Program-made: the position numbers and the translations under genes
Assembly: GCF_000715075.1 (NCBI RefSeq)
Contig: NC_134090.1
Coordinates: forward strand, 45,076,792 to 45,140,791
DNA: 64,000 bases
From: Nicotiana tabacum
Taxonomy: Eukaryota; Streptophyta; Magnoliopsida; Solanales; Solanaceae
Direction: 5' to 3'
Notes under the pieces: model-generated
What the model was told of the DNA's origin: nothing
Seen by the model: the letters and a program-made list of their open reading frames with translations, nothing else
Database searches by the model: none
In this document: positions 21,264-33,609 of the stretch, piece after piece
Numbering within the stretch: the stretch's first letter is position 1
How the letters are laid out: every line of letters begins with the position of its first letter

Positions 21264-22440
21264 CTACCCAGGAACACGGCGGGCCCGGAATGGTGTGACA
21301 GTCCAATTCTTGAGAACAACTCCCTTATCCACAGTCTGAATAGTGAGGCCTTCTTCCTCCTCCTCCTCAGTTATCACATTGCAATCCATATTCCCGTCTT
21401 CTAGGAACAAGTTTCTCAACCCAGCCAAAGTTTCTTCCTCTGCAAATCCCCATATTGTATCGGCCTAGTGAAAAAACTGACTCAGATGTGGCACTGGCTA
21501 CTCGAGAAGGTAATAAGGACTGCGCCATGGTGGCGAGCAATCATTATATTCTTGCCAGGTGTATGGATATCCCAGCCCGAAAGTTGTGCCGTGACATTTC
21601 AACTGCATCGGTTTGGTAATGCCCTGGAGTTCCTTCCTAAGCTATTTGTCGGGTTCATACCCAGACCATGCCAGTATGCTTTCTATTTTGTTACTCCACC
21701 ACTTGTCCTTCTCAATTACATTGACATGTTCAATGTGGTGATAAGTTACTCACCCAGCCTTCTTCTATTCTCGATAACCAGGATAGTTTGACTGGTGTAA
21801 ATGGAGTTACTTCTATCTCCGTGAATGATTACCTCCTGATGGTTCCATTCGAACTTCACGGCCTGGTGTAGCATGAAAGCCACGACCCCAGCGGCATGTA
21901 TCCAAGGTCAACCCAATAGAAGATTGTATGTAGCTGATATGTCTAGTACTTGGAACTCAACATCGAACCAAGTTGATCCCATCTGCAGACAAAGGTTAAT
22001 CTCCCCAATCGTGTCCCTTTGAGACCCATTAAATACTTTAACATTCATACTTCCTGCCTGTATCTCATGGAAATCTTTGCCCAACCTTTTTAGAGTAGTC
22101 AATGGAGAAATTTTGAGGCTAGAACCCCCAAATATTAGGACCTTAACAATGAATTTGTCTTCAAACTGTACCGTGATATGCAGTGCCCTATTGAGACTTA
22201 ACCCTTCAGGCGGTAGTTCATCCACATGGAAAGTGATCTTGTGACTCTCTAGTACTTGCCCTACCATGTTGGCCATCTCTCCACTGGTAATATTGTTGGA
22301 CACATAAGCTTCATTCATCACCTTCATCAGAGCACTCCTATGCGCCTCTGAGTTTTGCAATAGTGACAGGATGGATATCTGGGCGGGGGTTTTGTTTAAA
22401 TGACCGACGAAAGAGTATTCCATCGCCTGTACTTTCCTCT
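21264..22440 (-). pseudogene. Aspartic protease of element E (active Asp lost)
   Basis: The frame 22423-21908 includes AHRSALMKVMNEAYV and the protease core. The active-site loop reads VLIFGGSSLKISP at about residues 95-107; the Asp expected before GGSS is Phe (GAT to TTT needs two changes). The C-terminal YNLLLG is followed by TGA at 21908-21910 where an Arg codon (CGA or AGA) is expected before PWIH. The frame then continues, with stops, through an acidic EEEEEEG stretch to 21264. A retroviral-type protease would cut the polyprotein; this copy cannot. Confidence 0.88.
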
Positions 22441-22603
22441 AAAGATTTTCTGGTCCAGTTTCAATGACAGGTTGTTTGGTAGAAGCCTCCTTGCTTGATC
22501 CTTCCAAATTTTTGGGTGTATAGATCCTTCCAGTTCTGGTCATTCCCTGTGTGGCACAAAATTATTCCATCTTTGCTTTTCCCTTTTGTCTAGCTTCGGC
22601 AAC

Positions 22604-24604
22604 TTAATCCCAAGGTATGGCGTTGGACTTGAAAGGAGGCGTGGTTGCTACTGTCACTATGAAAAGTGTGGCCACTTCTACCTCAAGTGGAATAGGTGTG
22701 GCTGCAGGTGGTGTTACTTCTACCTCGAATGGAACCGATGCGGTTACCTCAACCTCAAATTGTGGCTGTACTTGGACCACAATAGGATTGAGCATGACTG
22801 CAGGCTTCTTAGGATCGTCGCCCTCTTTGATAAGACCAATTGATCCCCCGGGATCCCACTCCTCATCCGTTTCTATCACATTGATCTCTTCGCCCCTATG
22901 ATCTGGAAGAGGATTGTTGCGGACGTTGGGTGTAACTTCCTTCGCCTGTATCACCTTATTATCATTCAATGTCTGGATCTTATCTTTCAATGTCCGGCAC
23001 TCATCAACGGTGTGCCCCTTCATACCGGAATGATATGCACAGGTTTTGTTCGGATTGACCCATTGAGATGAATTCTCCATTGCCACAGCGGTAATATGGG
23101 TGACATAACCAGCAGCCTTCAATCTTTCATATAGCTGATCGATGGGTTCAGCAGTGGCGGTGTATTGTTTGGGTGGCTTGCGATAAAAAAACCTAGGCCA
23201 GGGTTTCTGGTAATTCAGACGAGTTGGAGGTGAATGATAGTAGGTTGGCTGGGTGTTATAAGTGTGATAGGCAGTGACAGGTTGAGAATATCTGGGAGGT
23301 GAGGGTTAGTATGTAGGTGGAGGTGTTTGGTATGTAAGTGGAGATTTTGGGCCTTGGGCCACCATTACTGCCCCTACTTCTTTCTTCTTTGATATGCCAC
23401 CTGATTGCAATGCTTTGTTCGTGGCTTGCAGTTCCTCAAAATTTGCCACCATCCCGCTTTTAATACCCTCTTAAATCCTTTCCCCGAGTTTGATGATATC
23501 AAAGAACTTATGATTCTCGATAACCATTAGTATTTCATAATACTATGGGTCATATGCCCTAATAAAGAACTTGTTCATCTGTTCCTCGTCTAATGCTGGT
23601 CTGACTTTGGCTGCTTCCGACCTCCACTGAGTAGCATACTCGTGAAAAGTCTCAGTTGGCTTCTTCTTTAGGTTCTGGATATAAAAGATATCCGGTGCAT
23701 TCTCCATATTAAACTTGAACGGTCCATAAAATCTTATGCCATGCTCACCCAATTAACCCACTTCTTAGGATTCTGGCTTATGTACCAGGACAGGGCATCT
23801 CCGGTAAGACTTCTCATGAAGAGCTTCATTTGAATCCTTTCATCTTTTCCGACCTCCACGAGCTTGTCACAATAAGTTCTCAGATGAACTTTGGGATCAC
23901 CCGTTCCATCAAACATTTGGAACTTGGGAGGTTTGTGACCCTCCGGCAGTTCCACATCTGGTTGTATGCACAAATACTCATAGTTTAGACCTTCTATCCA
24001 TTTACCTCCTTCAACACCCTGAACTCGACTTGTCAACTTCTTGAGCTCCTTGGCCATGTTTTTGATAAGCAGGTCCTTCTCAATAGATTCTGGTGTATAG
24101 GAGATTAGTTGAATAGAGTTAGGTAGTGTCTCCATGTATATGGGGTTGTTTTGGTGGGTGCCAGGGATTTGGGTATAGTGGTGATCGTTGGTTGAGTTTT
24201 GAGGGTCGGGAATAGGTTGTGGTGTGTTCTGAGGAGTATGATAGGTAGTGGTTTGTGGGTACTGGGTTGGTTGATGATGGTGTTGTGGAGGAGTTGGTAC
24301 CGGTGGAGGATTAGGATTTTGGAGAGGAGTTTCATATTGATGGGGTATGGGAGGATTTTGTGGACGTTGGTTTGACGTATTTTGAGGAGGTTCTAGGTTT
24401 TGAGCATTTTGTTGGTTAATGTCTGGGAAGTTTAGGGTGAGGGAGAGATTTGCCCAAATTGCGGACCTACTCAAGTTCCCCTTGTAACTCCAGTATTTTC
24501 TGCTCCAATCGTAGGACCAAATCTTTCTGGGCCGGAGTACTCCGACCATCTGAAGTTTCAATATTCTCAGCATTTTCTTTTCGGATACCACTCAAATCAT
24601 CCAT
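22604..24604 (-). pseudogene. Gag of element E (frameshifted)
   Basis: The likely start is ATG 24604 (MDDLSGIRKENAEN), followed by a short coiled coil (RLEQKILELQGELE), a stop, a Pro/Gln/His-rich linker (24450-24100), and the capsid-like core FDGTGDPKVHLRTYCDKL...LFMRSLTGDALSWY. A frameshift near 23750 moves to the frame with YIQNLKKKPTETFHEYATQWRSEAAKV (23752-23543). A Pro/Tyr-rich linker leads to a zinc knuckle, C-x2-H-x5-H-x4-C, at 23041-22997. The structural protein would form the particle. The C2H2-like knuckle spacing is what these elements normally have. Confidence 0.9.
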
Positions 24605-24994
24605 CTTAGCATTTCCTCTGCTTTTCGGATTACTCAGAGGAGGAGGAGGTAGATCTGGTGTGATATGCTGATGATGTCAGTATGTGCGAACCAACCTAAG
24701 GGGATGGGAATAATAAAAATAAAAAAAACAAAAGGTAAACAAGTCAATAAGGATTCTGAAAAAATATTTGCAGTATTTAAACACATATTGCGGGAATATA
24801 AATTCGTGTTCTAATTTGGGAGACTCGTTGTGCCTGAGTTAGGCCTAGCGACAAATAGATTTGGAAAATTTTAGTGTCAATAATTGCTTCATTTCATTAA
24901 TGTAAAAATAGATGAATCTAAAAACGACACTAAATAAGATAAGTCATTGATGGCTCTTGGCCTTATTACATTTGAAAAAGTAAATAAACCTAAT
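24605..24994 (-). other. Spacer between ORF1 and gag of E
   Basis: This AT-rich stretch holds no open frame of note and no repeat. It separates the ORF1 stop from the gag start. Confidence 0.6.
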
Positions 24995-26577
24995 CTACTT
25001 GGTCCTAGAAGGACCTTCTCCAGGCTGGATGTTTTTGGCTTCGTTGATCAAATTCCCTAGTTCCCGCAGGTTCATCAGTGGGTATGCCCTTGGTAGATGT
25101 CCTCCTTTGCTTCCTTCGGCTTTCTGGCAATCGGTGACTCTCTTCCTCATTTTTCCCTCCAATTCCATCAGATTGTACTCTAGATTTTCCAACCTTTTGC
25201 TTGATTTAATAGGCATCTTCTCCATTCATTAATTAGTTCCATATCGGTTTTGTGTCACTCCAGATGCTCGGCCTTGGACCTGTAACTCTTTTGCGCTGTT
25301 TGTTATACTTCACTTGTGCCTCAGCAACCTTATCTATGACTCTATTTCCTGGACCAACCCTTGGCTCAAATATTCGTGCTATGTTATCTTCCAACCATGA
25401 TTGGTAGAAGTACACATGACTGGCATGATACCGATCTAGCTCGATGGTATCATTTTCCATGATAATTTTCAAATGCCACATATGTTGAGCTTCACATTTG
25501 TATGGGACGTCGTCATCCTAAAAATCTGCCCTGTAGTGACTCATTTTAGCAACTTGCGGCATGACCTGCTTCCTGCCTGCCTGTTTATAACCCTAATGGG
25601 AGAAAAAGTGTATATGCCCCTTAACCAGATCAGTACCAAGTGTGGAACATCCCTAGATCTGATGATGAACTCGTCGATAGGGAACCATTCGAACATCCAT
25701 TGAACTTGATCCTCGGTCAAATTGCTGAAACATTGCACCCACCCTATAGCATTTTTGGGTTGAGCAAACCTGTCTAGGATATAAGTCATTCTCTTAGGAT
25801 GATGGAAAGCTATGTGATCATTCCACGGCCTTCGCGGAAGTTCTTGATGGTATTGACCCTTTTGGATATGCTCTAACAACCAAACTTGTAACAGCAGATT
25901 ACAACCTTTAAAGTATTTGTACCCCTTCTAACAGTGCTCTAAGGCCCGGTATATGTCTGCAATGATCATAGGGACAATGGTATATGTCTTCCCCTCGATC
26001 CCATCCATCAAGGTTTTGGTTACCATGGCCAGTCTGGTGTGGATTCTATCCCCTTGGATCGGGAACACTATCATGTCCAAAAAACAGACGATGAACACAA
26101 AAACCATGCGGTGAATCCATCCCAAGGAAGTGATGGAGAATTCGTCATCAAATATATAATAAGATCTGTTGTGACCATATCATTCATAGAGGAAGTCGAA
26201 GGGTATGTAGGAATTCTTCAAGCATTCCAAGTCATCATTCTTCTTTAATCCCATCATCTTCTAAAACCCCCTAGTAGTGCAATTTTTGGCACCAATAAAC
26301 CAGGAATATCCCAAGGTAGCCCAACGAATCCCTCTATTTCTTCCAAGAGAGGGGTCTTTCTATGTTTCTAAAGCAAAACACGGCACTTTCTTTGTCCCAG
26401 AACATTGTGGCAGCTTCGATTAACATGTTATTCGGCTGGAGGTCCAATAAAAAAGGCAAATTTCCCAAGAACCTTTTCACGTAATTTTTTATCACTTGAT
26501 GGAATATCCTCCCACCAATCTAGCAATAATGGTGGTATGTTACAGACCATTCCAAAACTGGGGACTTCGTGCCTCAT
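24995..26577 (-). pseudogene. ORF1 of element E (Ogre-type extra ORF, broken)
   Basis: From ATG 26577 the frame reads MRHEVPSFGMVCNIPPLLLDWW, then FWDKESAVFCFRN. This aligns with the start of F's ORF1 (VNKIPLELHMWWDD ... FWDLAHNVFRFSDFE). Further pieces in shifted frames are GKTYTIVPMIIADIYRAL (near 25980), PRRPWNDHIAFHHPKRM, QCFSNLTEDQVQWMFEWFP (25879-25541), YFYQSWLEDNIARIF (25481-25233) and a charged coiled-coil tail ending QPGEGPSRTK at 24995. It resembles the plant mobile domain seen in some host proteins. Its function in Ogre-type elements is unknown. Several stops and frameshifts are present. Confidence 0.8.
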
Positions 26578-27295
26578 TTACTGCAAAACAAATATGGTTA
26601 GGCCCTTTCCCCTTCCAGATTCGATTATTTATACAACTATGATTAGCGTATTGGCACTTATTTTCTCCTAAATTAATGCACAAAATTGTGATTGCGTCCA
26701 TTGGGATTATGGAAAACCCGATGGACTTTTGTACGAGGCTTGTCCTAGAGGGTTATTATGTGGACAACATATTAACCCGGCTAGGTTTGACCATGATGAA
26801 TGTACAATTAATCAGAGTAAGGTTTCTATAGAGGTCTAGACTGGTACCCTCAAGTCGAGAACTTGAGAGGAAAAGACACGGAACCATCGACTGCACCGTT
26901 GATCGACTAGTTTTACCACAAATACTCCTTTCCAAATTTAAAGGGTGATATATGGGAAGGACGCAAACACTCATCAAGCGTTGCTATAGGATTGATAATG
27001 CAAGAGTGGAATATGATGTTGAGCATGATTTATACCACAATAAATAGCATGTTGTCACGTATTTGCACGTTAAAAAGAATGATAAATGCGGTATTTAATA
27101 ATTGAAAGACATTTAGTAAAGAAAACCAGGAGACAAGTCAGTTTCTGTAGTAAAGGAAAAAATAAATGCTTGAAAATAAGCAATTAAGTACAGATAAAGG
27201 GGAAAAGGGGAAGGGTGAGCATGTATTAGCAGAATAAAGCATGCTTAAGACTAATTCACAAAAAGCATGTTTGTTATGGTAAGAGCCTAAAAATG
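26578..27295 (-). other. 5' leader of E
   Basis: This is the untranslated leader between the primer site and ORF1. It is AT-rich, and I see no conserved hairpin or gene in it. Confidence 0.5.
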
Positions 27296-27313
27296 TCCCC
27301 AGCAGAGTCGCCA
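27296..27313 (-). promoter_or_regulatory. Primer-binding site, element E
   Basis: The minus strand reads TGGCGACTCTGCTGGGGA, three bases after the LTR end at 27317. The identical 18 bases follow LTR F (62486-62503). Ogre elements are reported to prime from an arginine tRNA, but I cannot verify the match here. Confidence 0.85.
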
Positions 27314-27316
27314 TGC

Positions 27317-28985
27317 TGTCGCGCCCCTTTTTCCTCATGGAGTCCAGGTTTCGACATTTTTGGGACAACTCCTTTCCTTTTGGAATTGGGTATGAGATTT
27401 GAAGAGTCGCCACCTAACGGATTAAGGTGCGTTAGGGAACCTAGAATAATTAACACGTGAAACCGGCTTACATTACCAGAGATTGGGTAAGGGCTCGAAA
27501 TTAACTTGAGGGGAAGGTGTTAGGCCCCCCTTGAGATCCACAACAGTGGGTCCCGGCAAAACTCAATTTAGGTGAATTAATCTTTAAGGAAATAAAGCAA
27601 TTGAAACAAACAGGTATTACCTTTAAACAAGGAGTAAAAGGGGTCCTAGGTTTTTTAGCCTATAGGATCACTTCTGTGCAATACTTGGTAATCGTCCCCA
27701 AATTCGGGTGCTACACATAGCATTAGCGCACAGGTCATCATTTTCTTTACTACCCAATTACCCTCCCCTTTTCAGTTATTACCTAAGAATTCTAATAATA
27801 TCCAGTATGTACCTTATGCGTGCACTACTCGTCCCTTACTTCTGGCCCTGGAGGTGTTTAGGGCCTCTATTTAAGGTGGTTCTAGACTCACTTATGTTGT
27901 TTAAAAGGAGAAAACTAAGCGACAAACAAAAGTCAAGTAGGACTGTCACATAAGGAGCAATTAAGTGGTCTCATATTAACCTCCACAAGTAGACAAACAA
28001 ATGCACGTTGTTCAGACAAACAACTTTAAATGATTTTAGGATCCTATAGGCAGGATATCTAAATGAGCACAAACAGAATATACAACAATTTATTAAAGTG
28101 AGCAGACGAGTACCTATCAGTTGCCTACTGATTTTTGTTAATACGTTGAATCCGGCATACGTCAAACAAGCAGTCATAGTTTCTAGACCCATAATTTAAT
28201 TAACCTACAAGCTTGCCTAAGTGATAGTCGGGCAGAACCCTAAAGACATGGTATCTAAGCTGTAAACCAGTTACTAATTTTAGCAAGCCGATTTTATCTT
28301 AAATCTTATAGGCATGCTTTCTAAATAAAGAAATTGATTCCTTTATTTCCTGTAGGCATGATTTCTAAGTGCAGAAACTGATTTTGAACACTTACTTCCT
28401 ATAGGAATGATGTCTAAGTGTCAAGACTGATTTTATGCTTACTCCCTATAGGCATGATATCTAAGTTGCAGAAAACCGATTTTAAAACCTATAGGCATGG
28501 TTTCAAAGTACAGAAACTGATTTTTTTTTTGAAATCCTATAGGCATGGTATCTATAATTGTAAATCTATAGGCATGATTTCTATTAATCACATGTGGGCA
28601 GAATTCTTAAGCACATCGCCAGGAAAATTTGTTAATCAAACAAACAAAACCCTATGGACATGGTCACTAGTGCACGTTGAGTTGAAAATACATGTAGATC
28701 CTACAAGCAGGATTTCTAATGCGCAGAATTAAATATAAAGTCCTATAAGCAGGGTTTCTAACATGAAAATGTGCAGCACAGAATCAAACGATCATAAAAA
28801 TCCTACAGGCAGGATCACAGTACAGTATCCACGTAGTGCAATCAGCATAGTTAAGTCCTATAGACAGGATTTCTCCCCAATTTCAACAAGAGACATGAGA
28901 ATAGACCCCCTAGCTTTTACTAATAACCCCATATCTGTTTATTGCAGAGATTATTACAGACCAATATGAATAAATTACACAATAA
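27317..28985 (-). repeat. 5' LTR of E, U5-side part
   Basis: On the minus strand this is the downstream part of the LTR, ending GGGGCGCGACA. TGGCGACTCT at 27403-27412 is an exact 10-base copy of the start of the primer site, 99 bp inside the LTR. The other part lies beyond element B. Confidence 0.82.
28030..28880 (-). repeat. CCTATAGG minisatellite in LTR E
   Basis: About 14 degenerate units of 35-60 bp share the plus-strand word TCCTATAGGCATGATTTCTAA. CCTATAGG is an 8-bp palindrome. In several units the flanks pair (ATCCT...AGGAT, for example near 28041, 28698 and 28800). Confidence 0.8.
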
Positions 28986-29778
28986 GAATACGACCCCAAA
29001 TACTCGGTCGTGAGGGCGCCTATCACATTACTAGGTAAGCCAACCCAAACCATCAATCACATCAAATTTCTTTTATAAAACCACTTTTCCAACATAGGAT
29101 TAATACTAGTTTTCATAAGAAGTGTTTAAAACAGCTAAGATAATGCGGAATCCAATAAAACATAAGACAACACAACCCCAAATATCCAGTGTCACGAGTC
29201 TAGAGCCTCTAAATATACAAATCTGACTATCTAATACATAACAAGTCTAAATGCAAGAAACCAAGGATAAGAGGAAGAAAGAAGGGCTGCAGACGCCATG
29301 CAGCTACCTTGCAGTCTCCGGCAAACTCTTACAATGCTGAGGATCCTCACTCTGTCGCTCGAGCACCTGGATCTGTACACAAGGTGCGGGGAGTAACGTG
29401 AGTACGCCAACTCAGTAAGTAACTAAAGTAAATAAGGTCTAAAATTAGTGACGAGCAGTTAAAAATCATATAACGAAAGAAAACAACAGAATAACAGGTC
29501 AACTTCACAGTTTAAAACCAGTTTCATTGTAAAATCATCAAATTTCAGTTTAAACACTTGAAATCGCATACTTAATAATTTTTCCAACAGAGGCTTATTT
29601 TTAAAAAAGAGTGAAATCAGTAAAAATATCATAACTGGGCCCCTCGGGCAAGGTATCACTCAGAATATGGCCTCTCGGGCAGCCTCTCAGTCACTCTTGA
29701 CTCAACTCTCGTCACCCAACACTCGCTCTCAGCACTCAAGCTCACTAATATCTCATAGTAATAGAAATCATAGTAACC

Positions 29779-29975
29779 GCTGCGGCGTGCAGCCCGATTC
29801 GTAATTTATAGTCGACTACGCTCACTGGGGGTGTACAGACTCCGGAGGGGCTCCTGTAGCCCAAGCGTCATATCGTTGCAGCGCGTAGCTCGATCCAATA
29901 TATATATATATCGCTACGGCGTGTAGCCCGATCCAGTATATATATCGTTGCGGCGTGCAGCCCGATCCATAATAT
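29779..29975 (-). repeat. Hairpin words in 3' LTR of B
   Basis: On the plus strand GCTGC-GGCGT-GCAGC (29779-29793), GCTAC-GGCGT-GTAGC (29913-29927) and GTTGC-GGCGT-GCAGC (near 29946) share loop and flanks (CCCGATCC) but differ in stem. TA-rich spacers lie between. Copies in the 5' LTR are at about 37437-37620. Confidence 0.8.
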
Positions 29976-30960
29976 AAACATATAATATCCTCACTATTAG
30001 GTTCTCAACCTCTCTCAGTCATTAACCTCACAACCTCTCAGGCACAATAATAGAAATTAGGGAACTCAGCCCAAACAGTTCTCACAATTAGAAAGGGAGT
30101 GATAAAACCAGTTTTAAACCTTTAAACAGGTAAAACATGACTGAGGATATGCTTTCAACAAGTAAAGTGAGGGAAAAACAGTAAAATGCCCCAAAGGGTC
30201 TCAACAGGTCGGCACAAGACCCAAACACGGCATATAGCCCATAATATAGTATAAATAGCTAAAGTATGGAATATCATAAGGTTCCAAATCTAATATGCGG
30301 CTTAATAGTCGCTACGGGACGGATCAAGTCACAATCCCTACCGGTGCATGCCCACACGCTCGTCACCTAGCATGTGTGTCACCACATTTATCAAAACAAG
30401 TCAACTACCGGGTTTGTACCCTCAGTTCCAGATTTACAATGGTTACTTACCTCAAACCGGTGAAAATACTACTCCGCGATGCCTTTGCCTCTCGAATCAG
30501 CCTCCACTCACGTCGAATCTATCCAAAATCAGAATCACGGCGTCAAAATACTCTTAGGGAACGAAGCCCAAGCGAAAACAATCAAATAATACCAAAAATC
30601 CCAAAATTACCAAAACCCGACCTCGGGGCCTACGTCTCGAAACTCGATAAAAATCACTTCAACGGAATCCTTATCCTCCCATGAGTCTATACATATCAAG
30701 AACACTGAAATCAGAGTCCAAATGACCCCTCAAATCCACATTTAAAGCTCTCTTAATCTCAAGACCTAATCCCCAATTTTTCTTCCTTAATCTCCACTAT
30801 AACCATGATTAAACAATGGAAAAATGATCTTCAACCCAAGTAATTAAGCTTAGGGCACTTACCCAACTGATATCCTTTGATTCCTCTCGAAATACTTCGC
30901 CTTAGCCTCTTTCCCGTCTTCAAAAATGGAATATTTTGCAAAATTTTGCGAAGAAAGCAA

Positions 30961-31200
30961 TATATACCTTCTGGCCAGGGATTTTCGCATCTGTGATCCC
31001 ATAGCCGCTTATGTGGTACTGCATATGCGGTTGTTCCTCCGCTTCTGCAGAAACCACTTAATGGACCAAAATCGCTTCTGCAACCAACCATCCGCATCTG
31101 CGGCTCCTGAACACTCCTCGATAATCCGCTTCTGCGGATCCTCTTCTGCATGTGCGGCGTCGCACCTGCGGTCCCCAATCCGCAGGTGCAGAAATACCAG
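30961..31200 (-). promoter_or_regulatory. GC-rich dyad cluster and TATA box in LTR B
   Basis: On the minus strand a run of words such as CCGCAGAAGCGG, CGCACCTGCGG and CGCAGATGCGG is followed by GGTATATATTG (TATA at 30961-30966). The same arrangement in the 5' LTR is at 38616-38870. The promoter role is inferred. Confidence 0.55.
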
Positions 31201-31886
31201 AAGCAGCTGAGATTTTGCAACTTCACAAGTCTCAAACCTTTCCGTCAACCATCCGAAATCACCCCGAGGCCCCCGGGACCTCAACCAAAAGCACTAACAT
31301 ATGCTAATACCTTATTCAAACTTGTTCCAATCATCAAAACACCTCAAACAACATCAAATCACTCAAAACACATTGGATTCAAGCCAAACTTTCTAAAATC
31401 TTCCAAATTTTTCTTTTGATCAGAAACCCAACCAAACCATGTCCGAATGACCTAAGATTTTGCATACACATCCTAAATGACACAACAGAACTACTGCAAC
31501 TCTAGGAACTCCATTCCAACCCCTATATCAAAATCTAACCTACCAACCAGGAATCGCCAAAATATCAACTTCGCCAATTCAAGCCAAAATCTACTCTGAA
31601 CCTCCAAAACTCATTCCGATCACGCTCCTAAGTCACAAATCACCTCCCAAAACTAACCGAACCCTCGGAATTCACTTCCGAGCCCTCTAATACATAAGTC
31701 AACATCTGAATGACTTTTCCAGCTTAAGCTTTCTTAAAAGAGACTAAGTGTCTCAAACCTTACCAAAATCATTCCGGATTCGATCCGACCAACCCGATAC
31801 CACAAAACACGGATAACAAGGCATAAGGAAGCAGAAATAGGGAAAACGGAGCGGTAACTCATAAGACGACTGGCCGGTTCATCACA

Positions 31887-31921
31887 TCCTCCCCAACTTA
31901 AACAAACGTTCGTCCTAGAAT
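31887..31921 (-). promoter_or_regulatory. PPT and PPT hairpin relic of B
   Basis: The minus strand reads ATTCTAGGACGAAC, a decayed form of GTTCG-AGGA-CGAAC, then AAGTTGGGGAGGATG directly before the 3' LTR. Confidence 0.7.
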
Positions 31922-31934
31922 GAGTCAATAAACA

Positions 31935-32034
31935 TACCTGAAACCTCAAACAGGTGAGGATATCTGCTCCGTATATCCCGCTCGGTCTCCCAGGTAGCCT
32001 CTTCTATGGGCCGACCTCTCCACTGCACTTTCAT
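31935..32034 (-). pseudogene. Chromodomain-like tail of B integrase
   Basis: After a stop, the minus strand encodes MKVQWRGRPIEEATWETERD and then RSRYPHLF, the C-terminal chromodomain-like segment of Del/Tekay integrases. Such domains are thought to guide integration to particular chromatin. It is in line with the preceding integrase frame, separated by one stop. Confidence 0.8.
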
Positions 32035-33480
32035 TTAAGCTAAATCCTTTAATCTCAACTTTCGAACCTGTCGACCCAAAATAGTTACTGGCTCCACATC
32101 ATAAGTCAAATCATCATCCAACTGAACCGTGCTAAAATCCAAAACATGAGACGGATCCCGAATATACTTCCGGTGTATAGAAACATGAAATATCGGATGC
32201 ACACTCGACAAGCTGGGTGGCAAAGCAAGCTCATAAGCCACCTTCCCAATCCTTCTAAGCACCTCAACAGGCCCAATGAACCGAGGACTCAATTTCCCTT
32301 TCTTCCCAAATCTCATAACACCCTTCATGGGTGAAACCTTCTACAGAACCTTTTCGCCAGCCATGTAGGACACATCTCGAACCTTCCTATCAGCATAACT
32401 CTTTTGCCTCGACTGCGCTGTACGAAGCCTCTCCTGAATTACCTTCACCTTGTCTAAAGCATCCTGTACCAAGTCCGTCCCCAATAGCCTAGCCTCACCG
32501 GGCTCGAACCAACCAACTGGAGATCTACACCGCCTCCCATACAAAGCCTTATACGGAGCGATCTGAATACTCGACTGCTAGTTGTTATTATAAGCAAACT
32601 CTGCAAGCGGTAGAAATTGATCCCATGAACCTCCAAAATCAATAACACAAGCATGCAATATGTCCTCTAATATCTGAATAGTGTGCTCGGACTGCCCGTC
32701 CGACTAAGGGTGAAACGTTGTGCTCAACTGCACCTGAGTACCCAACTCTCGATGCATAGACCTCCAAAACTACGATGTAAATTGAGTGCCCCTATCTGAA
32801 ATGATGGAAACTGGGACACCATGCAAACGAACAATCTCCCGGATATAGATCTCTGCCAACCGCTATGAAGAATAGGTAGTACACACAGGAATGAAGTGCG
32901 CGGACTTGGTCAGCCGATCCACAATCACCCAAATAGCATCGAACTTTCTCAAAGTCTGTGGAAGTCCAACAACAAAGTCCATAGTGATCCTCTCCCACTT
33001 CCACTCGGGAATATCCATCTACTGAAGCAAGCCACCCGGTCTCTGATGCTCATATTTCACCTGTTAACAATTGAGACACTGAGCTACAAATCCCACTATG
33101 TCTTTCTTCATTCTTCTCCACCAGTAATGTTGCCTCAAATCTTGATACATCTTCACGACACCCGGATGAATGGAATATGCGAGCTATAGGCCTCCTCCAA
33201 AATCAACTCCTGAAGCCCATCTACATTGGGCACACAGATCCGGCCCTGCATCCTCAACACCCCATTATTACCAATGGTCACATCTCTTGCATCATCGTGC
33301 TAAACTCTGTCCTTAAGGACAAGCAAATGCGGATCATCATATTGGCGCTCTCTGATGCGATCATATAAGGAAGACCGAGAAACCACACAAGCCAATACCC
33401 GACTGGGCTCCGAAACATCTAATCTCACGAACCGATTGACCAAGGCCTGAACATCAACTGCAAGAGGTCTCTTCCCAACT
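32035..33480 (-). pseudogene. Integrase of element B (stops)
   Basis: The zinc-binding region SIHPGVVKMYQDLRQHYWW...CLNC is followed by the catalytic core with MDFVVGLP, SIISDRGTQFTS and [13 protein letters not shown], so the Asp-Asp-Glu triad is still readable. The C-terminal GPY/F-type part reads PRFIGPVEVLRRIGKVAYELALPP. At least six in-frame stops are visible, including TAG at 32704-32706 where HPQ is expected, the same codon that is TAG in element C. A frameshift is near 33180. Confidence 0.9.
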
Positions 33481-33509
33481 GGAATATATGCCAAACTCCC
33501 CATACTCAC

Positions 33510-33609
33510 GGCCTTTCGGCTCAAAGCATCGGCCACCATATTGGCCTTCCCCGAATGGTACAATATAGTGATATCATAATCCTTAAGCAACTCCAACCAT
33601 CTCTATAAT
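33510..33609 (-). pseudogene. RNase H of B, reduced to its C-terminus
   Basis: RT sequence FLGLAGYYH runs straight into [19 protein letters not shown] at about 33600-33610. Compared with element C, about 430 bp encoding most of RNase H, with all its catalytic residues, is missing. Only the C-terminal ADALSRK end remains. B could not complete reverse transcription with this protein. Confidence 0.85.

Larger units (their letters stand above)
28986..31886 (-). repeat. 3' LTR of B (2.9 kb)
   Basis: On the minus strand it starts near TGTGATGAACCGGCCAGTC and ends in GGGGTCGTATTC, a decayed form of GGGGTCGTGACA. It contains the GC-rich dyad cluster at 30980-31200, TATATA at 30961-30966 and GATCGG hairpin words at 29779-29975. 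Confidence 0.88.

Noticed and set aside
22586..22901. Plus-strand frames opposite gag of E
   Set aside because: They are antisense shadows of the Ala/Val/Pro-rich gag linker, which clearly codes on the minus strand.
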